Assembly (NCBI RefSeq): GCF_004359985.1
Contig: NZ_SMRO01000001.1
Location: 1,717,100 to 1,781,099 of the forward strand
Reading direction: 5' to 3'
DNA length: 64,000 bases
Origin: Paraburkholderia flava
GTDB lineage: Bacteria > Pseudomonadota > Gammaproteobacteria > Burkholderiales > Burkholderiaceae
The translations under genes were made by a program, and so were the position numbers. The notes beneath the pieces were generated by a model. The model did no database searches, was not told the origin of the DNA, and saw only the letters and a list, made by a program, of their open reading frames with translations. Below are positions 41,598 through 50,762 of the stretch, piece by piece. Every line of letters starts with the position of its first letter. The stretch's first letter is position 1.

Positions 41598-42944
41598 ATG
41601 CCCATGAAAGACGACATCCTTGCCGTGCTGAGCCGGGAAATTGTGCAGGGAAACCTTTGGACCAGTTCCTCGGAACTTGCCGGCAAGCTTTCGGCCAGTT
41701 GGTCCACCGTTAAGCGTCATCTCGATCTTTTGGTGCAAAGCGGTGAGGTTCTGCGGGAAGGTAAGGCGCGCGCTACGCGCTACCGGATTGCCGCGGCTCC
41801 GCCTGCTGCTGCTCCAACGCTCATCTCCTCAATGTCGGGCACGGGGCCTGTGTGGTCAGCGGAAAGTCAGACGCTACGAAACCTGCTATCCCGCCCGCTT
41901 GCTGCGCGTGACGTCGTGACCTACCAGCGTCGCTTCGTGGACGACTACGTACCCAACCAGAGTTCGTTGCTGCCAGAAACACTCGCGGCGACGCTGGCTG
42001 AAGAGGGGCGCATGAAAGGTCAGCAGCCTGCGGCCACGTACGCACGCAAGGTGCTGGAACCTCTGCTCATTGACCTGTCCTGGTCGTCTTCGCGCCTGGA
42101 GGGGAATCGCTACACGCTGCTGGCCACGGAAGAGCTGTTCAGAAGCGGTGTCGCCGGCGGCGATATGGATGCGGTCATGTTGCTCAACCACAAGGCGGCC
42201 ATCGAGTTCCTTGTGGATGCGGCGCCCGAATACGGCCTGATCACCGCTCTTGTCCGCAATCTGCATGCTGTCCTGATGCGCGATCTTCTCGCCGATGCCG
42301 ATGGGCTAGGCAGCATTCGCCGGAAGGTCGTTAACATCAGCGACACGGCATACATTCCGACGCAGGTGTCTTCGCTGCTCGAGGAAATGTTCGAGCACAT
42401 TGTCGAGAAAGCACGGCAGATCAAGAACCCCGTGGAATCGGCGTTTTTTCTGTGGGTGAACCTGGCGTATCTGCAGCCATTCGAGGACGGCAACAAGCGG
42501 ACGAGCCGGCTATCGGCCAACATCCCGCTGATGCTGTACAACTGCGCGCCGCTGTCGTTTCTCGATGTCGATGCCGGGGACTACGCATTCGCGATGATGG
42601 GTGTTTACGAATATCGGAACGTGGCTCTGGCCGTCGATCTGTTCGAGTGGGCGTATCGGCGTTCGATCAGAAAATATGCGGTCACACTCGAAGCGATGGG
42701 TGTTCCGGATCCGGTGCGACTGCAATTTCGCGAAGCCTTGAATGAGGCGATCGGCAGCATCGTTCGCGATCGCAAGACTTTGGGCGAAGCTGTCGCGGCC
42801 TTGTCCCTGCCCGAGGAGCAAGTCGACGTGTTCCAGTCGTTGCTCGATGCCGATCTGCGCACGCTGGGTCTGCACAATTGCGCGCGCTACAGGTTGACGT
42901 TGGGACAGACCCGTCAATGGATCGAAGCAGGACGGCCGCAATAG
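41598..42944 (+). CDS. Fic-family protein with N-terminal winged helix and altered catalytic motif
   Basis: 448 residues. A winged helix-turn-helix occupies about 1-65 (Ser-Ala-Ser-Trp-Ser-Thr-Val-Lys-Arg-His-Leu-Asp-Leu-Leu). The Fic core spans about 140-350. The inhibitory helix motif is Ser164-x-x-x-Glu168-Gly, typical of self-inhibited Fic proteins. The active-site motif reads Gln293-Pro-Phe-Glu-Asp-Gly-Asn-Lys-Arg (codon CAG), where AMPylating Fic enzymes have His. The loss of the general base suggests no ordinary AMP transfer; a regulatory or non-AMPylating role is possible. GCGGAGC precedes the start. No antitoxin partner gene is adjacent. Confidence 0.9.
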   Translation: MPMKDDILAVLSREIVQGNLWTSSSELAGKLSASWSTVKRHLDLLVQSGEVLREGKARATRYRIAAAPPAAAPTLISSMSGTGPVWSAESQTLRNLLSRPLAARDVVTYQRRFVDDYVPNQSSLLPETLAATLAEEGRMKGQQPAATYARKVLEPLLIDLSWSSSRLEGNRYTLLATEELFRSGVAGGDMDAVMLLNHKAAIEFLVDAAPEYGLITALVRNLHAVLMRDLLADADGLGSIRRKVVNISDTAYIPTQVSSLLEEMFEHIVEKARQIKNPVESAFFLWVNLAYLQPFEDGNKRTSRLSANIPLMLYNCAPLSFLDVDAGDYAFAMMGVYEYRNVALAVDLFEWAYRRSIRKYAVTLEAMGVPDPVRLQFREALNEAIGSIVRDRKTLGEAVAALSLPEEQVDVFQSLLDADLRTLGLHNCARYRLTLGQTRQWIEAGRPQ

Positions 42945-43010
42945 CTACGCGGTCTCGTTGGGCTCTCGCTTGAGAGCGTATTTCGCACGCAGCAACGGAA
43001 AGCCACAAAA

Positions 43011-43045
43011 GAAAACCCCCCGGACGCATCACCCATCCGGGGGTT
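43011..43045 (-). terminator. Rho-independent terminator for the phospholipase gene
   Basis: On the minus strand, AACCCCCGGA and TCCGGGGGGTT flank an 11-base loop, and the stem runs into TTTT. It lies about 55 bases after the phospholipase C stop. Confidence 0.82.
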
Positions 43046-43098
43046 CATCGACAGCCACAGCAGCGCCAGGCGCCGCCGATCTACCACATCACATCACA

Positions 43099-45255
43099 TC
43101 ACGACAGCGTCGTCACCGGCGCAACCGCAGCCGGATCGCTGATGCTCGGCCGACCATTCTCAACGTGCCCCGCGATGCGGCGCGAGAACGTCGCGTCGTC
43201 GTGGCTCGTCACCGTCAGGTCGTACCAGTGATGGCTTGCCGCCAGCACCCACGGTTCCTCGATCGTCAGGCCTGCCGGCACCAGCACCGTCCGCGGACGT
43301 GCGCCGTATGCGTTGTCGGAGACCGTCAGACGCGCGATGCCGCCGCCCTTGTTGCTGAGCTTCAGGAACACGTTGCCGTTCGCGACGTCGTACTGCACCT
43401 TGATCTCCGGCACCGGCGCACCGCCCAGCAGACCGAGGATGCCGCCGCCGTGCGAGGCCGCATGCGCCGCATTGCCGGCGAACTTGCGCACGAAGCCGTT
43501 CGGGCCGAACACCTCGAACGCGTACACGCCGTTGGTCGTCGACAGGTCGTACGTGTCGTTCAGCGACTTGCCCGCTTCGACCGTATAGCGCCACGGACCG
43601 TCGGTGCGGTTCGTCCCGTACACGTAGAAGTGCGCGCCCTGATCGCCGGTGTTGCCGAAGTCGATCGTCAGCGTGTTCTGCTTCGCATCGACATGGCCGT
43701 TCACGTGCAGCTCGTACGGCAGCGCACGTGCGAAACGGATGCCGGGCTCCTGCGCGTCGATCTGGCTGGGCGTCGGCGAGGTCGGCACGGTCGGCTTCGG
43801 ATTCGCCTTGCACTGCTGGTCGGCCATGCTCATGTAGTTGCTCGTGTCCGGCAGCGGCGGGATCTTCGCGTCCGGCGTGCGGAAGTCGAATGCGGACATC
43901 AGATCGCCGGAAACCGCGCGACGCCATTGCGTGATGTTCGGCTCATGCACGCCGAAACGCGCTTCGATGAAGCGGATCACGGACGTATGGTCGAACACCT
44001 GCGAGCACACGAAACCACCCTTGCTCCACGGCGACACGACCGTCATCGGCACGCGCGGTCCGAGACCGTACGGCAAGTTGTCGACGGTGTACGTACCCCC
44101 GCGACCGGCCGGGTTGATCACGTTGTGGATTTCGCCTTCGACGCTCACCGTCGACTTGCCCTGCGTGCTGTTCGCGGGCGCTTGCGGCGGCACGAGGTGA
44201 TCGAAGAAGCCGTCGTTCTCGTCGTACATGATGAGCAGGACGGTCTTGCTCCACACCTCGGGGTTCGACGTCAGCGCCTCGAGAATCTGCGACGTGTATT
44301 CGGCGCCGTACGCGGGCGTGTAGCTCGGGTGCTCCGAGTACGCGGCCGGCGGGCACAGCCACGACACCTGCGGCAGATTGTTCGCGAGCACGTCGTTCTT
44401 CAGATCGGCGATCGTGCGAACCGTCTGCGCGCGTTCGTACAGCGCGGAGCCCGGCTGCGCGTTGATGAAGTTCGTGAAGTTCTGCAGGATGTTCGTGCCG
44501 TAGTTGCCGTTCAGCGGATCGGAGCCCGTCAGACCCTGCTGATACACCTGCCACGAAATGCCGGCGGCCTGCAGACGTTCCGGATACGTCGTCCACGACA
44601 GCAGCTGGTACTTCGGCGGACCGTCGTTATCGACGTAGTCGTTGTTGTCGAGGAGCGGACCACCGAGCGTGCCCGTCGGATCGACCATGCCGGTCATCAG
44701 ATATGAACGGTTCGGGTGCGTCGGACCGGGCATCGAACAGAAGTAGTTGTCGCAGACGGTGAACGCATCGGCGAGCGCGTAGTGGAACGGGATGTCGCTA
44801 CGCAGGTGGTAGCCCATCGTCATGTCCGTCTTGTACTGCGGCCACTGGTTGTGCGCGCCGTTGTTGATCGCGTAGTGCGTCGGGTACCAGTTGTGGTCGA
44901 GATCGCCGACGCACTGCGCGCTCGTGGTCTGCGTGTTCAGATGGAACGGCAGCACGGGCTTCGTCGGATCTTCCTTCGACGGCTGATACCACACCGGATT
45001 GCCGCCCGGCAGCGGGATCGGGAAGCGATCGTTGTAACCACGGACTCCGCGCATATGGCCGAAGTAGTGGTCGAACGAACGGTTCTCCTGCATGAACACG
45101 ACGATGTGCTCGACATCGCGGATCGTGCCGGTGCGATGGTTCGCAGGCACGGCCAGCGCGTTGCGGATCGACTCCGGCAACGCGGTCATCGCGGCAGCGG
45201 CACCCGCCGACGATGCTACGGTTTGAAGGAAACGACGACGGCTATTCGAGGTCAT
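43099..45255 (-). CDS. plcN: Phosphocholine-specific phospholipase C
   Basis: 718 residues, the standard length. The N-terminus carries a twin-arginine signal (Asn-Ser-Arg-Arg-Arg-Phe-Leu-Gln) and Ala-rich core, so it is exported folded by Tat. The phosphoesterase domain begins His-Ile-Val-Val-Phe-Met-Gln-Glu-Asn-Arg-Ser-Phe-Asp-His-Tyr-Phe-Gly, the hallmark with the metal-binding Glu-Asn. Two C-terminal DUF756 domains follow (about 520-700). It should hydrolyse phosphatidylcholine or sphingomyelin outside the cell. The symbol follows the Burkholderia/Pseudomonas family; which paralogue this is cannot be told. A small lipoprotein gene lies 57 bases upstream. Confidence 0.93.
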   Translation of the reverse strand: MTSNSRRRFLQTVASSAGAAAAMTALPESIRNALAVPANHRTGTIRDVEHIVVFMQENRSFDHYFGHMRGVRGYNDRFPIPLPGGNPVWYQPSKEDPTKPVLPFHLNTQTTSAQCVGDLDHNWYPTHYAINNGAHNQWPQYKTDMTMGYHLRSDIPFHYALADAFTVCDNYFCSMPGPTHPNRSYLMTGMVDPTGTLGGPLLDNNDYVDNDGPPKYQLLSWTTYPERLQAAGISWQVYQQGLTGSDPLNGNYGTNILQNFTNFINAQPGSALYERAQTVRTIADLKNDVLANNLPQVSWLCPPAAYSEHPSYTPAYGAEYTSQILEALTSNPEVWSKTVLLIMYDENDGFFDHLVPPQAPANSTQGKSTVSVEGEIHNVINPAGRGGTYTVDNLPYGLGPRVPMTVVSPWSKGGFVCSQVFDHTSVIRFIEARFGVHEPNITQWRRAVSGDLMSAFDFRTPDAKIPPLPDTSNYMSMADQQCKANPKPTVPTSPTPSQIDAQEPGIRFARALPYELHVNGHVDAKQNTLTIDFGNTGDQGAHFYVYGTNRTDGPWRYTVEAGKSLNDTYDLSTTNGVYAFEVFGPNGFVRKFAGNAAHAASHGGGILGLLGGAPVPEIKVQYDVANGNVFLKLSNKGGGIARLTVSDNAYGARPRTVLVPAGLTIEEPWVLAASHHWYDLTVTSHDDATFSRRIAGHVENGRPSISDPAAVAPVTTLS

Positions 45256-45312
45256 TGCTTATCACCTTCTTCTCGGGGGGAAAGAGCGCGCGGCGGACGC
45301 GCACGGTAGTTA

Positions 45313-45714
45313 TCAGTAGCTGTCGTCTCCGGGCGCGGCGTGGATCACCGGCGTGACCTGCTGGCTGTCGGCGGCAAGGCTCGCCACGACGCTCGCAACA
45401 GGATTGTCCGCGATGGAGTCAGGTAATGCCGAGGTTGCGCTTGCGGCTTGTGTTGAAGCGGTCATGCCGATGTTCGCGGCGGCACCCGCGGACACTTCCT
45501 GGTGAGGTGTGATTGCCGCGCCCGGGCCGGGCTGGATTACGGCGGCGGCCTGGGCGAAGCTGTTCGCTGCGTCGTGTTTGGGGGCGGTGGCGTTTGAAGC
45601 GCTAGTGCCTGCGTTGGCGGATGGTGCTTCGTCGGGTCCGCAGGCAGTCAATGCAAAAGCGGTCAGCGTCGCAAGCGCGGCAGCGGCCACGCGCGAAAGA
45701 GCGTCTCCGTTCAT
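45313..45714 (-). CDS. Small lipoprotein of low complexity
   Basis: About 133 residues from the ATG at 45714 (another ATG is three codons upstream). Lipobox Ala-Leu-Thr-Ala-Cys with Cys at about 25. The mature part is Ala/Ser/Thr/Pro-rich and probably unstructured, ending in Gly-Asp-Asp-Ser-Tyr. No family recognised. It lies immediately upstream of the phospholipase gene on the same strand and could be a secretion or folding accessory, by analogy with small partners of Pseudomonas phospholipases; this is speculation. Confidence 0.68.
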   Translation of the reverse strand: MNGDALSRVAAAALATLTAFALTACGPDEAPSANAGTSASNATAPKHDAANSFAQAAAVIQPGPGAAITPHQEVSAGAAANIGMTASTQAASATSALPDSIADNPVASVVASLAADSQQVTPVIHAAPGDDSY

Positions 45715-45723
45715 CGGGGGCAT

Positions 45724-46360
45724 CCGTTTGATATCGTGTGTTACCGAAGCAGTCGGGGTGTGCGCATGAAGTCTCCACGTCGTTGAAGAAGAAATTGTGA
45801 AACGTTTGCGTGCGGGTGGAGATTGGGATTTTTCGTTTGTTAGTCGAAAGAAAATAGAAAGTTAATGGGAAGAATGGGATGCGTTTTCGTGAGGTTGTCG
45901 CGTGCTGGACATGCGGGCGACACGCTTGAGAAACGTGCGCACAACCGTCGAGATTCACCTGATTTTGAACTTCGTTCGCTTAACCTTGGACTCGGCACTG
46001 CCGGCCGGGCAAAGTAAAGGAGCGCAATTACTTTCGGGGAGGCTAGCATCCGGCGAAACGGAATAGGACGAAGGAGGGAGCGCGACGAGGCCATGAAACT
46101 GGGTTGGCTCGGTTCGGCCAGCAACTGCCTTTCGACATCAACGCATAAATCCCCGACCACTTCAGCGGATCAATATCCAGAGCATCTATATCGCTAGAAT
46201 ATTCACCTATCCACATACTCGCCTGAGTCTCTCCTGGTGCTCCGTAAGATGCGGGGCTATCGGGTCATCTTTCCACTGTCGCCAGATCACAGGCTGTTTG
46301 CGTCGGAATCGACGCCCCTCCTCAATCGTCAGCTTGCGGAGGAACAAGGGAGCCATTCGA
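45724..46360. other. Intergenic region holding repeat copy A and the beta-lactamase promoter
   Basis: 637 bases without a supported gene. The segment 45,877-46,160 is copy A of a dispersed repeat whose other copy lies at 48,945-49,260. The remainder (46,170-46,360) is presumably the leader of the beta-lactamase-family gene, which has GGAGGAACAAGGGAG before its start. Confidence 0.6.
45877..46160 (+). repeat. Diverged dispersed repeat, copy A
   Basis: Shares a long stretch with 48,945-49,260 in the same orientation. The best-conserved core is CGTCGAGATTCACCTG, a few changes, then TTGAACTTCGTTCGCTTAAC CTTG. Matching runs continue on both sides (GCTGGACAT, GAGAGGC-like and GGGTTGGCTC-like segments), with small indels. 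The function is unknown. Confidence 0.75.
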
Positions 46361-48103
46361 ATGACAAACACCGTGCCCGAACATCTCGACACCCTCGTCC
46401 GCGAAGTGATGGAGGAATGGCAGGTCCCCGGCTTGGCACTGGCGATCACACAGGACGGCGAGGAGGATCAGGTCAGAGCCTATGGACTGCGCGATGTGGA
46501 GGCTGGCTTGCCCGTCACGGGAGATACTCAGTTCATCCTTTGCTCGGTCACCAAGTCCTTCACGGCGCTCGGTCTGGCGATGCTGGTCGACGAGGGACGT
46601 CTAGATTGGCACAGGCCGGTACGCGACTATCTGCCGGAGTTTCGCCTACATGACGCGATCGCGACGGAGCGCGTCACCATCATCGATCTGCTTTCTCATC
46701 ACACCGGATTGCCGCGTCACGACTGGATCTGGATGCCTGCCGACACTTCGCGCGCCGAGATGCTCGCAGCGCTGCGCTATCTCGAGCCGAGCAAAGACAT
46801 TCGAACGGCCTATCAATATTGCAACCTTGGTTATGTTGCGGCTGGGGCGGTCGCCGAACGGATCTCTGGCCAGACTTGGGAGGATTTCACGCGGGAGCGG
46901 ATCATGACGCCGCTCGGCATGGTCAATATCGGTTTTTCAGACACGGAGCTGGAGCGCGCCTCCGACAGCGCGCGTCCTTATATCCTGCATGATCAGGAGA
47001 AAGCAGGCGAATTCGTGCGCATGCGCGCGCGGCTCTGGCCGATCGCCGATACGCCAGCGGGTGGGATCAATGTTGCTGCGTCTGACATGGCGCGATACAT
47101 GCGCTTGTATCTTGCCGACGGCAAGATCGATGGCACACCGCTCGTCTCCTCTGCGCGGCTGAAGGCGCTCTACCAGCCGCGCGTCTATACCGGAAAGTCG
47201 CACTTCGCCGAAATCGGCGAGAGCCATTACGGGCTTGGCCTCTCTACCCATCACTACCGCGGCGAACGGGTCATCAGTCATTCCGGCGGCTGGATCGGCT
47301 GGAGCACGCTGATGTCGCTTGTGCCCGAGCGGCGCTTCGGCGTCACGGTGCTTATCAACCGAGGCGGCAGTCCCGTCACCGAAATCGTCACGAATGCGAT
47401 CGTCGATCATCTTACGGGTAAGGATGAGATTCCCTGGTTTGATCGTCACCGCGAGTCGCGGCGCGCCCATGTGGCGCAACGGCCGCTCGATGTCGCAGCA
47501 AAGCGCGCGTCGCGGCGGACCGATGCGCCGAGCCGGCCTCTGGGCGAATACGTCGGGGATTATGTCCATCCCGCCTACGGCCGCGTAGCGATCGAAGCGG
47601 CGGGTGACGCGCTCATGTTTCGCTATCGTGGCATGTCGGGCGCGTTAATCCATCGTCACTACGACGCGTTCGAACTCGACGAGCAGCCGGAAACGCTGTG
47701 GCCAGACGGCGTTGCCGTGACATTCGCCTATGACCGCGAGGGGCGGATCGATCGCCTCCTGACACCACTCGAGCCCAATGTCGCGGATATTGTGTTTGAC
47801 CGCGGTGCCTCAGGTGAAGCGCTCGACGCAGCGTTTCGCCAAGCCTGTGTCGGCACCTACCGAGGAGGCGCGACTGTGCACGTGGTCGCGATCAACGCTG
47901 ACGGCGAACTCACGATCTCACCGACCGGCCAGCCGACATATCGTCTCGATCCTTATGGTGAGCGTGTCTTCGCAGTTCGCGAGCTGAAAGGCTACCGCGT
48001 GGAGTTTGTTCGCGACGAGGGTGAGGCTGTAACGAAGATCATCTTCCGCCAGCCCAACGGAACCTTCCTGGCGCAGCGAGAGGTCCGCGCCGGGTCGAAC
48101 TGA
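46361..48103 (+). CDS. Serine beta-lactamase-family hydrolase with C-terminal DUF3471
   Basis: 580 residues from the ATG at 46361. Class C-like active site: Ser62-Val-Thr-Lys65 and Tyr153-Cys-Asn155, with His-Ser-Gly-Gly near residue 308. The C-terminal region (about 395-580) begins Leu-Gly-Glu-Tyr-Val-Gly-Asp-Tyr-Val-His-Pro, a DUF3471-type tail. There is no signal peptide, so a cytoplasmic peptidase or esterase is more likely than a periplasmic antibiotic-degrading enzyme. Its wording and codon use differ a little from neighbours, and it is bracketed by two copies of a dispersed repeat, so it may have arrived by transfer (inference). Confidence 0.85.
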   Translation: MTNTVPEHLDTLVREVMEEWQVPGLALAITQDGEEDQVRAYGLRDVEAGLPVTGDTQFILCSVTKSFTALGLAMLVDEGRLDWHRPVRDYLPEFRLHDAIATERVTIIDLLSHHTGLPRHDWIWMPADTSRAEMLAALRYLEPSKDIRTAYQYCNLGYVAAGAVAERISGQTWEDFTRERIMTPLGMVNIGFSDTELERASDSARPYILHDQEKAGEFVRMRARLWPIADTPAGGINVAASDMARYMRLYLADGKIDGTPLVSSARLKALYQPRVYTGKSHFAEIGESHYGLGLSTHHYRGERVISHSGGWIGWSTLMSLVPERRFGVTVLINRGGSPVTEIVTNAIVDHLTGKDEIPWFDRHRESRRAHVAQRPLDVAAKRASRRTDAPSRPLGEYVGDYVHPAYGRVAIEAAGDALMFRYRGMSGALIHRHYDAFELDEQPETLWPDGVAVTFAYDREGRIDRLLTPLEPNVADIVFDRGASGEALDAAFRQACVGTYRGGATVHVVAINADGELTISPTGQPTYRLDPYGERVFAVRELKGYRVEFVRDEGEAVTKIIFRQPNGTFLAQREVRAGSN

Positions 48104-48190
48104 GCCCAACACCCCCGTAGCGGTCGGCCAGGTTGAGACGTTCGACACATACACACATAAGACCTCGCTCCGCGCCGAGGAACTCACATA

Positions 48191-48523
48191 ATGAACGGTA
48201 TCTGGGACTGGATTTCGATATTCACGAACGAGTCCTTCTTTGTCTTGATGGATCTGGCCCGGAACCATGGCGTGGAATTGACCGCGTTGATTTATGGCGG
48301 TGGCTGGCTAGCCGCAATTGTGGCCCGCTGGCTCGGGCGGCTGGTTGACGCGATCAGACGAAATTCAGGTACTCATGAGGCAATCGATTATCGCGCGTTG
48401 ATTATCCGAAAGCAGGAAAGCAACGTACCGGAAGATCGGGAACCACTGCATATCCATAGCCCCAGTAGCTGGTGGGCGAGACTCATGATCGCCATTGCGA
48501 TTGTCATCGTGAGCACAGGCTGA
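48191..48523 (+). CDS. Small membrane protein of unknown function
   Basis: 110 residues with GAGGA nine bases before the ATG. Two hydrophobic stretches (about 30-50 and 94-109) flank a polar middle with a basic Arg-Leu-Val-Asp-Ala-Ile-Arg-Arg. No family recognised. The protein ends abruptly within its second helix, so it may be truncated; the sequence that follows (48,540-48,900) has fragmentary open frames that could be the lost remainder of a longer gene. Confidence 0.5.
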   Translation: MNGIWDWISIFTNESFFVLMDLARNHGVELTALIYGGGWLAAIVARWLGRLVDAIRRNSGTHEAIDYRALIIRKQESNVPEDREPLHIHSPSSWWARLMIAIAIVIVSTG

Positions 48524-49300
48524 CACTGGCACCAGCAATGGAGCGGAACAGGTTCAGATCGAACAAACACAACTCGAACGGATGCCGCCCGTCATGTTGG
48601 ATTGCATATCTACAGCGAGCTACGGGCCGTGGAACCCGACGTTCTTTCCGGGAGGATTAAAGGCTCGTCTGATCCAGGGCTGAACGCGATCGAGAAAGAA
48701 ATTGACCGCTATCCAGGTGCTCAGAATCAAAAGGACCAGAGTTTCGGTGACGCGAGGCTACTTGATAGATTGATGGATTATCAAGGGACGCTCCTCTTGA
48801 TCGCGATGTCTAAACGCGGATTCACCCTCGTCGGAGGACCGTGCGCGTGACCTTGAGGATATCCGGCAAGAGAAGTCGGATATCGAAAAATATCTTAGAT
48901 AGTCGTGCCTTCAAGATTCGCTTCGTATCTCCTCTTTGACAGGAAGGATGCAATGCTTTTTCGTGGGGTTATCTTGCGCTGGACATACAGCAGACACGCG
49001 CGGGAAACAGACGCTCAATCGTCGAGATTCACCTGCCTTTGAACTTCGTTCGCTTAACCTTGAGCGCTGCGCTGCGCTGCGCTGCGCAGTCGGTCGAGCG
49101 AAGCAAACGAGTGCAGATATTTTCGGCCAGGCCAGCAGTCGGCGACATGGGGCAGGACGACGCAGGGAGAGTGAAGAGGCCGCGAAACCGGGTGGGCTCA
49201 GTTCAGCCAATAGCCGACGTTCGACAGACAGGCCAGGTTCGTCGACAATCGTCGGGCTGGGGTGAGCGAACAGCAAAAGTGCGCCAACCGGGGGACTAAT
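48524..49300. other. Intergenic region with gene remnants and repeat copy B
   Basis: 777 bases. At 48,602-48,850 an 82-codon frame beginning with TTG shows protein-like composition (Leu-Asn-Ala-Ile-Glu-Lys-Glu-Ile-Asp-Arg) but no start signal, and looks like a relic. 48,945-49,260 is copy B of the dispersed repeat. No intact gene is supported. Confidence 0.55.
48945..49260 (+). repeat. Diverged dispersed repeat, copy B, with a pentanucleotide tract
   Basis: Second copy of the element at 45,877-46,160, same orientation. The conserved core includes GTCGAGATTCACCTG and TTGAACTTCGTTCGCTTAAC. Unlike copy A it carries four tandem GCTGC units near 49,066-49,086. The copies bracket the beta-lactamase-family gene and the small membrane protein. 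Confidence 0.75.
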
Positions 49301-50494
49301 ATGATCTTGCGGAAGAGATTGGCAAATTGGCTGCTAGTCGCAGTGACTGCTATTAGCGGATGTGCACACGTTCAGAACAACGGTGCAGGTAACTCCTCCA
49401 CCCAGGTGAAAACTGAGCATCTCGACGCTGGCCCCGACACGGAAGTACTACGCGGGCTTCTGTACACGATGGGCCCATCGAAGGATTACGGCAAGGCACT
49501 CGCCCTGTTCCGTCAGGCGGCCGGCCAGGGAAATGCGGGCGGCGAATACAACCTGGGGCAATGCTACGAGCTGGGCCACGGAGTAAAAAAGGATGAGACG
49601 GAAGCCGTGCTTTGGTATCGGAAAGCAGCAGAACAGGGATTTGTTCTTGCCCGAGCGCGCATCAGGCAGATGGTCGCTAATGGCCAGCTCAAACCTGTTG
49701 ACGACAACCAAAGCGGACCGTGGTGGCGAGGGCTCGTGCAGCAATCGGAGAGCGAGTCGCTGTCATTCTCGCGAGCCTATTTTGCCGCCGCTCAACGAGA
49801 CGCAGATGCTGAACTGGAACTGGGCATCGATTACCTGACCGGCATGGGCGTGGCGAAGGATCGGACGCAGGCAACGTACTTATTTCAGCAAGCTGCTGAA
49901 CAAGGCCAGATCGAAGCGCGGTGCCTTGCCGCCGCAATCTCGGCCTCAGATGATGACTGGGCCATTCCTGCGGAAATGAAGCAAGCCGCCGATCTCTGCC
50001 TGAACGCAGCTAACCACGGGAACGTGGACGCGCAACTCGTTCTCAGCACCTTCTACACGACGGGGCGAGGTGTCCCGAAGGATGCTGTCCAGGCTGCTTT
50101 CTGGCATCGGAAGGCGGCTGAACAGGGACAGCGCGATGCGGAGTTCAGGCTCAGCTACGATTACAAGCATGGGGATGGTGTTAAACAGGACGAAGAGCAA
50201 AGCCTGATCTGGATGCGCAAGGCCGCTGAACAGGGAGACCCGACGGCAATGATGTCTCTTGGGATGCAGTCGTCCCTTGCCCATCTCACCGGGGAAAAAG
50301 ATCCACTCGGCAATCCAGAGCTCGCAAAGAAATATCTGGACCAGGGTGCCGAATATGCAAGCGACTCGGAGCGGGAATTGCTCCCGAATATGTGGGCCAG
50401 TCGTGCGGAGCAAGAAAGGCAACGGCAATTTGGCAAACAATTGGGCCGGGCTTTAGCTCCCGCATTGAAAGCGATGGGAGTAGACGGCCAGTGA
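49301..50494 (+). CDS. Sel1-repeat lipoprotein
   Basis: 397 residues from the ATG at 49301, with GGGGGA eight bases upstream. Lipobox Ala-Ile-Ser-Gly-Cys21. At least five Sel1 repeats, with recognisable Tyr-Asn-Leu-Gly-x-Cys-Tyr-Glu-x-Gly-x-Gly-Val and Trp-Tyr-Arg-Lys-Ala-Ala-Glu-Gln-Gly cores near 85-120, 185-220, 245-275 and 275-310. Sel1 proteins act as scaffolds for envelope protein complexes. The C-terminal 60 residues are Gln/Glu/Arg-rich. No partner is evident. Confidence 0.88.
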   Translation: MILRKRLANWLLVAVTAISGCAHVQNNGAGNSSTQVKTEHLDAGPDTEVLRGLLYTMGPSKDYGKALALFRQAAGQGNAGGEYNLGQCYELGHGVKKDETEAVLWYRKAAEQGFVLARARIRQMVANGQLKPVDDNQSGPWWRGLVQQSESESLSFSRAYFAAAQRDADAELELGIDYLTGMGVAKDRTQATYLFQQAAEQGQIEARCLAAAISASDDDWAIPAEMKQAADLCLNAANHGNVDAQLVLSTFYTTGRGVPKDAVQAAFWHRKAAEQGQRDAEFRLSYDYKHGDGVKQDEEQSLIWMRKAAEQGDPTAMMSLGMQSSLAHLTGEKDPLGNPELAKKYLDQGAEYASDSERELLPNMWASRAEQERQRQFGKQLGRALAPALKAMGVDGQ

Positions 50495-50626
50495 CGTTGT
50501 GGGTTCGATGGCCCTCCCTTGTTCGTCAGGTTGCGCGCTGAGCGTGTGCTTGCAAAGGTCTGTTGCGGAGCAACTCCAACGGCAACCCTGGGTCGACAGC
50601 AATATCGCGCGGCGGTGTACGCGCAA

Positions 50627-50680
50627 ACACCGCTTCTGAACGATTCCGCACCGCGTGGCATCATCGACGTTCCTGATCAT
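50627..50680 (+). repeat. 54-bp direct repeat, left copy
   Basis: Matches 51,777-51,830 at 51 of 54 bases, and similarity stops sharply at both ends. The two copies flank the aldo/keto reductase gene. This copy ends 82 bases before that gene's start. Confidence 0.85.
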
Positions 50681-50762
50681 GAACAACGCCGCCGGCACCG
50701 ATGCAGAGCACTCATCGAAGCGCCGGCGACGTAACATCGCAAACCAAAGGAAAGGCAATCAC

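Noticed and set aside
45840-46160. Minus-strand frame in repeat copy A, with a similar frame at 48,911-49,276
   Set aside because: The similarity comes from the DNA repeat; there is no ribosome-binding site or recognisable fold. Treated as a repeat, not as genes.
46361-48103. Antibiotic-resistance beta-lactamase
   Set aside because: The active-site motifs are present but there is no export signal and a long extra C-terminal domain, so I do not claim resistance.
48602-48850. 82-codon frame after the small membrane protein
   Set aside because: TTG start without ribosome-binding site; kept only as a possible gene relic in the intergenic entry.
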